A stretch of 64,000 nt of DNA from Methylosinus sp. C49. GTDB lineage: Bacteria > Pseudomonadota > Alphaproteobacteria > Rhizobiales > Beijerinckiaceae. The notes under the pieces were generated by a model. That model saw only the letters and a list, made by a program, of their open reading frames with translations, searched no databases and was not told where the DNA came from. The translations under genes and the position numbers were made by a program. Positions within the stretch are counted from its first letter, which is position 1. Every line of letters starts with the position of its first letter. The stretch is taken from positions 2,574,501 through 2,638,500 of the forward strand of contig NZ_AP022332.1 in assembly GCF_009936375.1 (NCBI RefSeq). Direction: 5' to 3'. Positions 1-8,505 of this stretch are shown here, in pieces.

Positions 1-808
1 CGGCGAGGTCGAAGAGAATGGGCAGGGCCTCCGTGTCCGGGATCTGATAGGCGAGATCGATCGGCGCGCCCTCGAGATTGGCGGTGATGCGGCCTTGGCC
101 GATGCCCTCGGTGATGGAGGAGCCCGAGGCCTTCAGGTCGCCGGTCGTGTAATAGGAATAGAGCGCCGCGCCGAGCGGATCGGCGATGGCGATTTTCACG
201 GAGGGCTTGCGCTCCTTCAGCGCAATGCCGATGCCCGCGAGCGTGCCGCCCGTGCCCACCGCGCAGACGAAACCGTCGATCTCGCCCTCGGTCTGCGCGA
301 AAATCTCCGGCCCGGTGCCGCGAATATGGGCGTCGCGATTGGCCACATTGTCGAATTGATTGGCCCAGATCGCCCCCTCTAGCGTCTCTTTGGCCAGCCG
401 CTCGGCGAGGCGGCCGGAGAGCTTCACATAATTATTGGGATTGGCATAAGGGACCGCCGGCACCTCGACCAGCTGCGCGCCTTGAAGGCGCAGCGTGTCC
501 TTCTTCTCCTGGCTCTGCGTCTGCGGAATCACGATGACGGTGCGGAAGCCGAGCGCATTGGCGACCAGCGCGAGGCCGATGCCGGTATTGCCGGCCGTGC
601 CCTCGACGATGGTTCCGCCCGGCTTCAGCGAGCCCTCCGCTATGGCGGCCTGGACGATGGAGAGCGCGGCGCGGTCCTTCACCGAGCCGCCCGGATTCAT
701 GAATTCGGCCTTGCCAAGAATGCGGCAGCCCGTGGCCTTGGACGCCGCCTTCAATTCGATGAGCGGAGTATTGCCGATCGCTTCGATGACATTGGCGGCG
801 AATTTCAT
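1..808 (-). CDS. cysK: Cysteine synthase A, N-terminal part (runs off left edge)
   Basis: O-acetylserine sulfhydrylase, a cytoplasmic PLP enzyme that makes cysteine from O-acetylserine and sulfide. About 269 N-terminal residues are present; the C-terminus lies outside the window. The PLP-binding lysine sits in GGSVKDR (Lys44), and the substrate/phosphate loop reads EGTAGNTGIG. The start MKFAANVIEAIGNTPLIEL matches the usual beginning of the family. It lies 69 bases downstream of the aldose epimerase gene on the same strand and could be co-transcribed with it. A cystathionine beta-synthase is less likely because the N-terminus begins directly with the catalytic fold and no heme domain precedes it. 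Confidence 0.95.
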   Translation of the reverse strand, partial: MKFAANVIEAIGNTPLIELKAASKATGCRILGKAEFMNPGGSVKDRAALSIVQAAIAEGSLKPGGTIVEGTAGNTGIGLALVANALGFRTVIVIPQTQSQEKKDTLRLQGAQLVEVPAVPYANPNNYVKLSGRLAERLAKETLEGAIWANQFDNVANRDAHIRGTGPEIFAQTEGEIDGFVCAVGTGGTLAGIGIALKERKPSVKIAIADPLGAALYSYYTTGDLKASGSSITEGIGQGRITANLEGAPIDLAYQIPDTEALPILFDLA

Positions 809-877
809 GTCGGACCCGTCCTTTACGCGCGAATAATCCGCGCTAGCCGATAGAGTGTGAGGAAGCAAGGATTATTC

Positions 878-1762
878 CTATTCGCTCGCCCGCCGCCTCT
901 CCAAGCGGAATGTAGCGGCATGGGCCGCGCGCTCGCCCGGCGCGAGGATCCGCATGGACGGCTTCTCATAGAGATCGCCGGAAAAATCTTCCGGGTCGCC
1001 ATGGCCGGTCCAGGCCTCTATGCAGAGGAAAGGGGCCGGAGGCCGCGCCCAGAGCGCGATATGGGGAAAATCATCGAGCTCGACGGCGAGCGCGAGCCCG
1101 TCGCCATTGTCGTAAAGGAGACGCCGGCTCGCCGCGTGGAGGAAGCACAGAGCCTCTTGCTCGAGGAGCGCCGCCGAGAGCGGCAGCCTCTTTCCGGCGA
1201 GCGGAATCGCGCGACGTCGGTCCGAGAACAGCCCGCCCGGCGCGATGACCGGGACCTCGCGGTTTTCCTCCCGATCGAAACGGATGGCGTGCGGGAAGGG
1301 GGAGCCGTCGAGCGGCCAGCTGAAGCCCGGATGCAGCCCGCAGGCGTAGGGCAGGGGCCGCGCGTCCCGATTGGAGGCGGCGAGGGAGACGCGCAACTCG
1401 CCCGGCCGCAGCGCGAAATGCGCCTCGAGGCGAAAGGCGAAAGGATAGAGAGAACGCGTGTCCTCGTCCTCCTCGAGGACGAGGCGCGCCTCGTCCTCGC
1501 TCCGCTCGAGAAGGGCGAAGCGCTTTCTCCGCGCGAAGCCATGCAGGCCGAGCGGGAACGTCTCGCCGTCGACCCGCGCGCGCCCGTCCCGTGTCCAGCC
1601 GACCACCGGAAAGAGCAGCGGCGCGGTCTGTGGCCAAACGGAGGGCTGCGGCGTCCAGATCGCCTCGACGCCGCCCGCGCGCCAGGAGCGGAGCTCGGCG
1701 CCGAACAATGAGATTTCGGCGACGTCGAGAGAGCCGGCCGTCAAGCGAATCGTATCCATCAT
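878..1762 (-). CDS. Aldose 1-epimerase family protein (LacX-like)
   Basis: A 294-residue member of the galactose-mutarotase superfamily. These proteins bind sugars or sugar phosphates and interconvert anomers in the cytoplasm; the true substrate of this subfamily is not clear. Visible signatures are FPVVGWTRDG near residue 52, GLHGFAR, GLHPGFSWPL in the middle, and a C-terminal segment with EAWTGHGDP. The pattern fits the LacX/YeaD-like branch better than classical GalM. Two adjacent ATG codons could serve as start; the outer one is given. No signal peptide is seen. The gene is divergent from the ClpP-like gene to its right. Confidence 0.8.
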   Translation of the reverse strand: MMDTIRLTAGSLDVAEISLFGAELRSWRAGGVEAIWTPQPSVWPQTAPLLFPVVGWTRDGRARVDGETFPLGLHGFARRKRFALLERSEDEARLVLEEDEDTRSLYPFAFRLEAHFALRPGELRVSLAASNRDARPLPYACGLHPGFSWPLDGSPFPHAIRFDREENREVPVIAPGGLFSDRRRAIPLAGKRLPLSAALLEQEALCFLHAASRRLLYDNGDGLALAVELDDFPHIALWARPPAPFLCIEAWTGHGDPEDFSGDLYEKPSMRILAPGERAAHAATFRLERRRASE

Positions 1763-1876
1763 TCGGGGATCGTAGCGATCCGGGCCGTGGTCTGGGAGCG
1801 ACTTCCGGGCGTCTTGCGAAATCCGGGGGGACGGCGCATTTTTCGCGTCATGGTTCGCGCGGGCGCGCGATACAGA

Positions 1877-1899
1877 CGAGCCGGGACATTTCCGGCTCG
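1877..1899. repeat. Hairpin in a divergent intergenic region
   Basis: CGAGCCGG and CCGGCTCG form a perfect 8-bp stem around a 7-base loop, between the two divergent genes. There is no T-run, so it is not an obvious terminator. It may be an operator or a leader hairpin of the plus-strand gene. Only the inverted repeat itself is seen. Confidence 0.35.
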
Positions 1900-1951
1900 C
1901 CCGCCGCGAGCGGTAACGACGGGCCGTCGCGCTCGAAAGGTTTCCTCGCCT

Positions 1952-3073
1952 ATGTATTTCAGCCGTTCATGGATTTTGATCTCCGCGCTCGCGCTCTGCG
2001 CGCCGGCGGCCGCCGCGCCCACCCGCGAGGCCGCCTCCGCTCCGCGCCCGGACGGACCGCCGATGCGTGTGACCATCGTGCGCGGCGCCTATCCGGGCTG
2101 CGAGCCGAATTGTGAAGAATGGATCGCCGCGGAAGGGCGGATCGAGAAGCAGTCGCCGGCGCTGTTCCGCGCGGCGATCGACGCCGCCGAGCCGCGCAAG
2201 CCGCCGATCCTCATTCATTCGGGCGGCGGCGATGTCGATTCCGCTATAGCGATCGGCCGGCTCTTGCGCCAGAAAGGATTCCAGGTCGCAGTCGCGCGCA
2301 CGGAATTCCTCGCCGAAGCCGCGCCGGCGGCCGCGGAGCCGGCGCGCGGAAAAATCAAAAAGCTCGAGCCGCCGCACGCCAGGGGGTTCGCGCGCAGCCT
2401 CCAGGCGAGCTGCGCCTCCGCCTGCACGCTGATCCTCGCCGCCGGAACGCAGCGCTACGTCGGGCCGACCGCGCTCGTCGGACTTCATGATATCGTCGTG
2501 CCGGAGACGACGGTCACCCAGACGATGCGCTATTACCGTATCCGCACGCTCACCAAGGGCGGCCGCGTGGTCTCGAAAGAAAAAGTCTTCGTCGGCGAGA
2601 AGAGTTTCGTGCGCCACATCGGCCGCTCGAAGCCGACGCCCGAGACCTATCGGCGCGTGCGCCGCTATCTCGCGGAAATGGGCGAGACCAAGGAGGTCGT
2701 CGATCTGATGATGACCGCCCCGCCCGAGAGCATACGCTGGCTGACCCGCGCCGAGCTCGTCTCGACGAAGCTCGCGACCGACGAGCGCGGCGGGGAAACG
2801 CTGGTCGCCTACGTCCCGCCGCCGCCGCCGCCGAAATTCGCCGTCCGGCCGATCTACGAGACTTTCGTCGCGCTGCAGCGGGAGCGGGCCGTCTCTCCTC
2901 CCGCGCCGCCGATCCGGCCGTCGAGCTGGTTCGAGCTCAATCGCGATTGGGCGCTTCCCGCGGGCCTCTCCGGCGGCCTGCTGCTGCTGCTCATCCTGTC
3001 GAGCCTCTTCAGAACCTTGCGCGGCCCCGAGCCGCAGCGATGGCGCCCGCCCGTCGCGGGCGACGCGCCCTGA
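1952..3073 (+). CDS. Secreted, C-terminally membrane-anchored ClpP-like protein
   Basis: A 373-residue protein of the ClpP/crotonase-like group (similar to COG3904 predicted periplasmic proteins). An N-terminal signal peptide ends near residue 22 (ALALCAPAAAA). The core has HSGGGDVDSA (residues 89-98), the family's oxyanion-type loop, then SCASAC with a possible nucleophile Ser156, then VGLHDI with a possible catalytic His179. A hydrophobic segment near the C-terminus (ALPAGLSGGLLLLLIL) is a likely membrane anchor. The ATG at the signal peptide was chosen over upstream in-frame starts because it exposes a clean signal sequence and has GAAAGG upstream. Whether it is an active protease is inference; substrates are unknown. 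It stands alone. Confidence 0.65.
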   Translation: MYFSRSWILISALALCAPAAAAPTREAASAPRPDGPPMRVTIVRGAYPGCEPNCEEWIAAEGRIEKQSPALFRAAIDAAEPRKPPILIHSGGGDVDSAIAIGRLLRQKGFQVAVARTEFLAEAAPAAAEPARGKIKKLEPPHARGFARSLQASCASACTLILAAGTQRYVGPTALVGLHDIVVPETTVTQTMRYYRIRTLTKGGRVVSKEKVFVGEKSFVRHIGRSKPTPETYRRVRRYLAEMGETKEVVDLMMTAPPESIRWLTRAELVSTKLATDERGGETLVAYVPPPPPPKFAVRPIYETFVALQRERAVSPPAPPIRPSSWFELNRDWALPAGLSGGLLLLLILSSLFRTLRGPEPQRWRPPVAGDAP

Positions 3074-3327
3074 CGCCGAGGAGCGCGAATCCGGCATGGC
3101 GAATCCGAAATGGCGGAAGCGGCGTGGCGCGTGGCGGTCATCGGCGGCGGCGGTCTTTTCATCGGACGACCTCCGCTCGGGACATCCCGGCCGATCGCCG
3201 AATGGCGAGGAGAGGGACTCGGCGTATTTTCGGGGGATCGGCGGACGCGGCGCGCCTTGTCTCATTGACCGGCCGCATGGCCGCGGCGATTCTCGGCAGA
3301 CGATTCCCTCTCGTCTCCCGAGTCTCG

Positions 3328-5148
3328 ATGCTGGACAAAATCGCCGGAAGCGACCGGCCGCCCTTCCTCGGCGTCGAGCGCTCCGTTTCGGAGCGCGTCT
3401 GGCGCGCGCGGCTGCGGCCGCAGGAGGAGGCCCAGGCGAGCGCCATCGCGCAACTCCACGGCCATGGCGATCTTCTCTCCCGCGTGCTGGCCGGGCGGGG
3501 GATCACCCAGGAGACAGCGGCGACCTTTCTCGCGCCCACATTGCGCGAACTAATGCCCGATCCGCTCGTCCTGCAGGAAATGGATGCGGCGGTCGAGCGG
3601 CTCGCCCGCGCCATCGAGGCGGGCGAGCAGATCGCCCTGTTCGGCGACTATGACGTCGACGGCGCGGCCTCTTCGGCCCTCTTCGCCGAGTTTCTGGAGG
3701 CGGCCGGCTGCCCGCGACCCTTCCTGCACATTCCCGACCGCATTCTGGAAGGCTACGGCCCCAACTTCGAAGCGATCGCCGATCTACGGGCGAGGGGGGC
3801 GAACCTTCTGGTGACGCTCGACTGCGGCACGACCAGCCACACCGCCCTCGCCTCGGCCCGCGCGTCGGGTCTCGACGTCATCGTCATCGATCATCATCAG
3901 GCGCCCGAGGTCCTGCCGGACGCCATCGTCGTCAATCCCAATCGGGCGGACGATCTCTCCGGCCTCGGCCATCTCTGCGCGGCCGGCGTCGCTTTTCTCG
4001 CTCTGGCGGCGCTGGCCCGCGAGCTGCGCCGGCGCGGATATTGGACCGACGCGCGGCCGCAGCCCGATCTTCTCGCCGGGCTCGATCTCGTGGCGCTAGC
4101 GACGATCGCCGATGTCGCGCGGCTGCATGGCCTCAACCGCGCCTTTGTGGTGAAAGGCCTCGCGGTCATGCGCGGCCGCGCCCGCATCGGCCTTTCCGCG
4201 CTGCTGGACGCAGCGCGCGTGGACGGGCCGCCGCGCGCCTATCACCTCGGCTTCGTGCTGGGGCCGCGCATAAACGCCGGCGGCCGCATCGGCGACGCAG
4301 CGCTCGGCGCGCGTCTGCTGACCTTGCGCGATCCCGTCGAGGCGGCTCGCATCGCCGCCGAGCTCGACCGGCTGAACATCGAAAGGCAGGCGCTGGAAAA
4401 GGCCACTCTGGAGGAGGCGGAGGCCGAGGCGGACCGCCAGCTCATGCGCTCCAATCGCCTCTCCTGCCTCGTGGTCGCGGGCGAGGGATGGCATCCGGGC
4501 ATTGTCGGAATCGTCGCCTCACGGTTAAAGGACAAGTTCAAGATTCCAGCTTTTGTCATTGCGAAGACAGGGGAAATTTGCTCAGGCTCAGGTAGAGGCT
4601 CGAGTGGCGTCGATCTCGGCCGCACGGTGCGGATGGCTGTCGAGCAGGGCTTGCTGCAAAAGGGCGGCGGCCATGCGATGGCGGCCGGCGTCACGGTCGC
4701 GAGCGAACGAATCGACGCCTTCCGCGCCTTCATGAACGACGCGCTGGAGGAGGACGTCGAGCGCGCCCGCGACGCCGATGCGCTGCTCGTCGACGGCGCG
4801 CTGACGGCGCGCGGCGCGAGCGTCGAATTCATCCGCGCGCTCGAGCGGGCCGGACCTTTCGGCGCCGGCAATCCAGAACCGCTCTTCGTCCTGCCGGATC
4901 AGCGCATCGTCGATGCAGGAGTGGTCGGCTCCGCCCATGTGCGGGCGCGGATTCAATCCGGCGATGGAACGAGGCTCGACGCCATCGCCTTCCGCGCCGT
5001 GGGAACGCCGGTCGGCGACGCGCTGCTGGACGGCCGCGGGCGTGTGCTGCATGTCGCCGCGCGGCTGGGCGCCAATGTGTTTCGCGGCGCCGAGCGCGTG
5101 GAGACGCGCATCGTCGATCTCGCACGGCCGGATCGCGAAACATGGTGA
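3328..5148 (+). CDS. recJ: Single-stranded-DNA-specific exonuclease RecJ
   Basis: A 5'-to-3' single-strand exonuclease of recombinational and mismatch repair. The protein is 606 residues from this start. The DHH domain has GDYDVDG (residues 106-112) and VIDHH (186-190), which hold the Mn2+ ions. The middle carries GPRINAGGRIGD, the DHHA1 part carries GSGRGSSGVDLG and GGGHAMAAG, and a C-terminal OB-like domain follows. An earlier in-frame ATG at 3277 is possible; the later one was chosen because homologs begin a few residues before FLGV. A stretch around residues 399-426 has unusually low GC and replaces the common GRSIPGVDLG with GRGSSGVDLG (see findings). No obvious operon partner. Confidence 0.93.
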   Translation: MLDKIAGSDRPPFLGVERSVSERVWRARLRPQEEAQASAIAQLHGHGDLLSRVLAGRGITQETAATFLAPTLRELMPDPLVLQEMDAAVERLARAIEAGEQIALFGDYDVDGAASSALFAEFLEAAGCPRPFLHIPDRILEGYGPNFEAIADLRARGANLLVTLDCGTTSHTALASARASGLDVIVIDHHQAPEVLPDAIVVNPNRADDLSGLGHLCAAGVAFLALAALARELRRRGYWTDARPQPDLLAGLDLVALATIADVARLHGLNRAFVVKGLAVMRGRARIGLSALLDAARVDGPPRAYHLGFVLGPRINAGGRIGDAALGARLLTLRDPVEAARIAAELDRLNIERQALEKATLEEAEAEADRQLMRSNRLSCLVVAGEGWHPGIVGIVASRLKDKFKIPAFVIAKTGEICSGSGRGSSGVDLGRTVRMAVEQGLLQKGGGHAMAAGVTVASERIDAFRAFMNDALEEDVERARDADALLVDGALTARGASVEFIRALERAGPFGAGNPEPLFVLPDQRIVDAGVVGSAHVRARIQSGDGTRLDAIAFRAVGTPVGDALLDGRGRVLHVAARLGANVFRGAERVETRIVDLARPDRETW

Positions 5149-5458
5149 ACGCGCGAATAATCGTGAAGATATTGGCGCATCTGACGATTTCGGCGCACGG
5201 GCGCGCTGGGCGAATGTGTGGCGAGCGGCGAAGCTCTCGTCGCAATTTGGTCGCAATCGCCCCTTCTCATGGCGAAGCTCGAGGATGCGGGAGAGAGCGC
5301 GCGAGGCGCGTTAACTCTCGAGTAATTCGGGCGCGAGACATTGAGGCGTGCGGTCGCGCCGAAGCAGCGTGGTTTTCGGGGCTCCCGCATGCGCGGCTCC
5401 TCGACGTCCGCGCGAGCGAAGCGAACCGTCCCCCATTTCGAGCGAATGCGCGCCTGAC
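5149..5458. other. Intergenic region between recJ and rlpA
   Basis: About 310 bases with no convincing gene on either strand. Open frames here lack a ribosome-binding site and any recognisable protein pattern. It presumably holds the rlpA promoter, but I see no clear -35/-10 pair, terminator or repeat. Confidence 0.5.
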
Positions 5459-6448
5459 ATGAGATCGAGATCGAGACTGCCGGAACTTCGCTACTCCTTC
5501 GCGCTTCTCGGCCTTTGCGCGCTCGCGGGCTGCTCGTCCGCCCCGCCGGCCATGCACAACAAGATCGCGCGCTCGCAGATCGACCCGCGCTATGGCGTCG
5601 CGCCGAGCCCGCGCGTCGTCGCCGAGGGCGAAGAGGTGCCGCGCGGCGGCGGCTACTATATGGTGGGCAAGCCCTATCAGATCGCCGGCAAGACCTATTA
5701 CCCGAGCGAGAGAGCCTATACGGCCACGGGTCTCGCCTCCTGGTACGGATCGGATTTTCACGGACGCAAGACGGCCAATGGCGAGGTGTTCGACAGCGCC
5801 TCGATCAGCGCCGCGCATCCGACCATGCCGCTGCCGAGCTATGCGCGCGTGACCAATCTGCGCAATCACCGCTCGATGATCGTGCGCGTCAATGATCGCG
5901 GCCCCTATCACGGCGGCCGCGTGATGGATGTCTCGCAACGCGTCGCCCAGGCGCTGGATTTCTATCGCGTCGGCACGGCGCGGGTGAAGGTCGATTTCGT
6001 CGGCCGCGCCGCGCTCGAAGGCTCCGACGACATCAAGCTGCTGGCGACGCTGCGCGAGGACGGTCGTCCTGCGACGCTGCCGGGCGGCGCGCCGATCATG
6101 GTGGCCACCAATCTGCGCGAGACGCCGAGCCGCGTCGCGCGGCTCGAGCGCTCCGAGGAGGCGCAGCAGGCCGAACGCGCTTCCGCCGCCCGCGCCGAGT
6201 CGCGCGAGGAGGAGAGCGCGTCACGGGCGGAAATGCAGAGCGTGGCTCGCGCGGAAGCGCGCGAGGCAGAGAGCCCGCGCCGGACCGAGGCTCGCGCGGT
6301 CGAGAAGGAGCCGGTCTCCACCATTCCGACGCCTATCTCGGCCAAGGCGCAGGCCATGGCCAAGAGCGCGCCGCTGCCGCCCTCGCGGCCTTTCGATCTC
6401 GGAACGGCGTCGCCGCGCAATCTGCGCTTGCGGCAAGCGCTCAATTAA
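5459..6448 (+). CDS. rlpA: RlpA-like septal ring lipoprotein (double-psi beta-barrel)
   Basis: An envelope lipoprotein that, in other bacteria, cleaves or binds denuded peptidoglycan at the septum. The 329-residue product has a lipoprotein signal ending in LCALAGC, with lipidated Cys25. The DPBB domain is clear: GLASWYGSDFHGRKTANGE at about residue 98, then VRVNDRGPY and VMDVSQRVAQAL, containing the family's catalytic or binding Asp and His positions. The last ~110 residues are rich in Ala, Arg and Glu and look disordered. The C-terminal SPOR domain of the Escherichia and Pseudomonas proteins is absent. It is followed by a D,D-carboxypeptidase gene, which fits a cell-wall role. Confidence 0.88.
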   Translation: MRSRSRLPELRYSFALLGLCALAGCSSAPPAMHNKIARSQIDPRYGVAPSPRVVAEGEEVPRGGGYYMVGKPYQIAGKTYYPSERAYTATGLASWYGSDFHGRKTANGEVFDSASISAAHPTMPLPSYARVTNLRNHRSMIVRVNDRGPYHGGRVMDVSQRVAQALDFYRVGTARVKVDFVGRAALEGSDDIKLLATLREDGRPATLPGGAPIMVATNLRETPSRVARLERSEEAQQAERASAARAESREEESASRAEMQSVARAEAREAESPRRTEARAVEKEPVSTIPTPISAKAQAMAKSAPLPPSRPFDLGTASPRNLRLRQALN

Positions 6449-6586
6449 CCTCGACGGCGCTCTGGACGGCCGCGCGCCGCGCGAGGCCGTTGCTTTCTGC
6501 CCTCCGACGCGCCACATTTCAGCGGAACTCATTGCGTGAGGCCGTCGACGCGCTTCGACGGCGCATCGAACGAAGGCGAAAGACGC

Positions 6587-7789
6587 GTGCCTGTCTCCCT
6601 TCCCAAAACCCTCGCCAAATCCCTCGCCCGCTTCGGCTTCGTCCTGGCGGCCTCCTTCATCGCGCCGACGGCGGCTCTCGCCGAAGGCTTCCAGACCACC
6701 GCGCCGCGCGCCATTCTGATGGACGCCGGCACACATACGGTGCTGCTGGAAAAAGCCGCCGACGAATATGTGACGCCGGCCTCGACCGTGAAGATCATGA
6801 CCGCGGAGGTCGTGTTCCACGAGATCGCCGAGGGACGGCTGAAGCTCGACGATGAATTCACCGTTTCCGAGCACGCGTGGCGCGCCGGCGGAGCGCCGGC
6901 CGGCGGCTCGGCGATGTTCCTCGCCGTCAACAGCAAGGCGCGGGTCGAGGATCTGATCCGCGGCTTGGTGATCGATTCCGGCAATGACGCGGCGATCACT
7001 CTCGCCGAAGGCGTCGCCGGATCGGAAGAGGCTTTCGTCGGCCGCATGAACAAGCGGGCGTCCGAGCTCGGCCTCACACGGTCGATCTTCGGCAATCCCT
7101 GGGGTCAGGCCGGGCCGGACCAGAAGGTGACGCCGCGCGAGATGGTCCAGCTCTCCGCGCATATCATCAAGACCTATCCAGACCTCTATCGCTATTTCGG
7201 CGAGAAGGAGTTCACCTGGAACAAGATCAAGCAGCAGAACCGCAATCCGCTGCTCACCATGAGCATCGGCGCGGATGGTTTGAAGACCGGCAATATCGAC
7301 GATTCCGGCTATGGCATGGTGGGCTCCGCCGTGCAGGACGACCGACGCCTCATCGTGGCCGTCTATGGGCTGCGCACGGCCAAGGACCGCGCCGAGGAGG
7401 CGCGCAAGATCCTGCAATGGGGCTTCCGCAATTTCGAGGAGAAGTCGCTGTTCAAGGCCAATGAGACCGTCGGCTCGGCGCAGGTCTATGGCGGAACCGC
7501 CGGCTCCGTGCCGCTGAGCGCGTCGAACGACATCAAAGTGCTGCTGCAGCGCGGCGGCTCGGAGAAGCTCTCGGGCAAGATCGTCTATGAGGGGCCGCTG
7601 ATCGCGCCGGTCGAGGCGGGGACCAAGGTCGCCAAGCTCGAGATCCGCCGCGGCTCGACCGTCGTGCTCGAGCAGCCGCTCGAGGCCGCCGAGACGGTCG
7701 AGAAAGGCTCGCTCCCGAGCCGCGCATTCGACGCGGCCTATGAATATGCGGCCGGCGCCATTCACAACAAGCTGTCGAAGAAGCAATGA
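6587..7789 (+). CDS. dacA: D-alanyl-D-alanine carboxypeptidase (PBP5/DacA class)
   Basis: A penicillin-binding protein that removes the terminal D-Ala from peptidoglycan stem peptides in the periplasm. With the GTG start chosen here (GAAGG nine bases upstream), the protein is 400 residues, begins with a signal peptide cut after FIAPTAALA, and has the three active-site motifs: SxxK as STVK (Ser66, Lys69), SGN (131-133) and KTG (233-235). The C-terminal third is the beta-rich PBP5 domain, ending in an amphipathic membrane-binding helix. An in-frame GTG at 6536 would add 17 residues. The stop overlaps the tmk start as ATGA, so the two are probably translated together. Confidence 0.93.
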   Translation: MPVSLPKTLAKSLARFGFVLAASFIAPTAALAEGFQTTAPRAILMDAGTHTVLLEKAADEYVTPASTVKIMTAEVVFHEIAEGRLKLDDEFTVSEHAWRAGGAPAGGSAMFLAVNSKARVEDLIRGLVIDSGNDAAITLAEGVAGSEEAFVGRMNKRASELGLTRSIFGNPWGQAGPDQKVTPREMVQLSAHIIKTYPDLYRYFGEKEFTWNKIKQQNRNPLLTMSIGADGLKTGNIDDSGYGMVGSAVQDDRRLIVAVYGLRTAKDRAEEARKILQWGFRNFEEKSLFKANETVGSAQVYGGTAGSVPLSASNDIKVLLQRGGSEKLSGKIVYEGPLIAPVEAGTKVAKLEIRRGSTVVLEQPLEAAETVEKGSLPSRAFDAAYEYAAGAIHNKLSKKQ

Positions 7790-8505
7790 GCGCAGAGCCG
7801 CCGCTCGGCCCGGCGCGTGGGCAGGACAAGGGCCGCGCCGGCAAGTTCATAACGCTGGAGGGCGGCGAGGGGGCCGGCAAGTCGACGCAGATGCGCCGCT
7901 TGCAGGAGCGCCTCGCGCAGAGGGGCGTGGAGGCGATCGCCACGCGCGAGCCCGGCGGCTCGCCGCATGCCGAGGCGCTGCGCGAGGCGCTGCTCGGCGG
8001 CAAGGCGGCGTCGCTCGGCCCGCTCGGCGAGGCGATTTTGTTCTCGGCGGCGCGCATCGACCATCTCGACCGTCTGATCAAGCCGGCGCTCGCCCGCGGC
8101 GCCTGGGTGATCTGCGACCGTTTCGCCGATTCCACCAGAGCCTATCAGGGCGCGCGCGGCGGCGTCGATCCGCGGCTCATCGCTTTGCTCGAGCGCGTCG
8201 CGCTGATGGGCTCCTCGCCCGATCTGACCATCATCCTCGATCTGCCGCCGGAGATCGGTCTCGAGCGCGCGCATCGGCGGCGTCCGCCGGACGAGGCGGC
8301 CGATCGTTTCGAGCGCGAGGGGCTGGAGTTTCACCTCGGCCTGCGCCAGGCCTATCTCGACATAGCCACGAGCGAGCCCGGCCGCTGCTGCGTCGTCGAC
8401 GCGCTGGCGCCCGAGCAGGAGGTGGCCGAGGCCATTTGGCATGTCGTCGAAGCCCGCTTTTTTCGGCCCGAGATCGTCATTCCCTTGAAGAGAGTGATGG
8501 CGTGA
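7786..8505 (+). CDS. tmk: Thymidylate kinase
   Basis: Phosphorylates dTMP to dTDP in the cytoplasm, an essential step of dTTP synthesis. The P-loop GGEGAGKST lies at residues 26-34, the DR-containing signature reads CDRFADSTRAYQG, and the lid region is Arg-rich (ERAHRRRPP). The 239-residue length is slightly above the family norm because of a ~20-residue N-terminal extension. The start overlaps the dacA stop by four bases, and the stop overlaps the holB start as GTGA. The tmk-holB pair is a common bacterial arrangement linking dTTP supply and replication. Confidence 0.96.
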   Translation: MSAEPPLGPARGQDKGRAGKFITLEGGEGAGKSTQMRRLQERLAQRGVEAIATREPGGSPHAEALREALLGGKAASLGPLGEAILFSAARIDHLDRLIKPALARGAWVICDRFADSTRAYQGARGGVDPRLIALLERVALMGSSPDLTIILDLPPEIGLERAHRRRPPDEAADRFEREGLEFHLGLRQAYLDIATSEPGRCCVVDALAPEQEVAEAIWHVVEARFFRPEIVIPLKRVMA

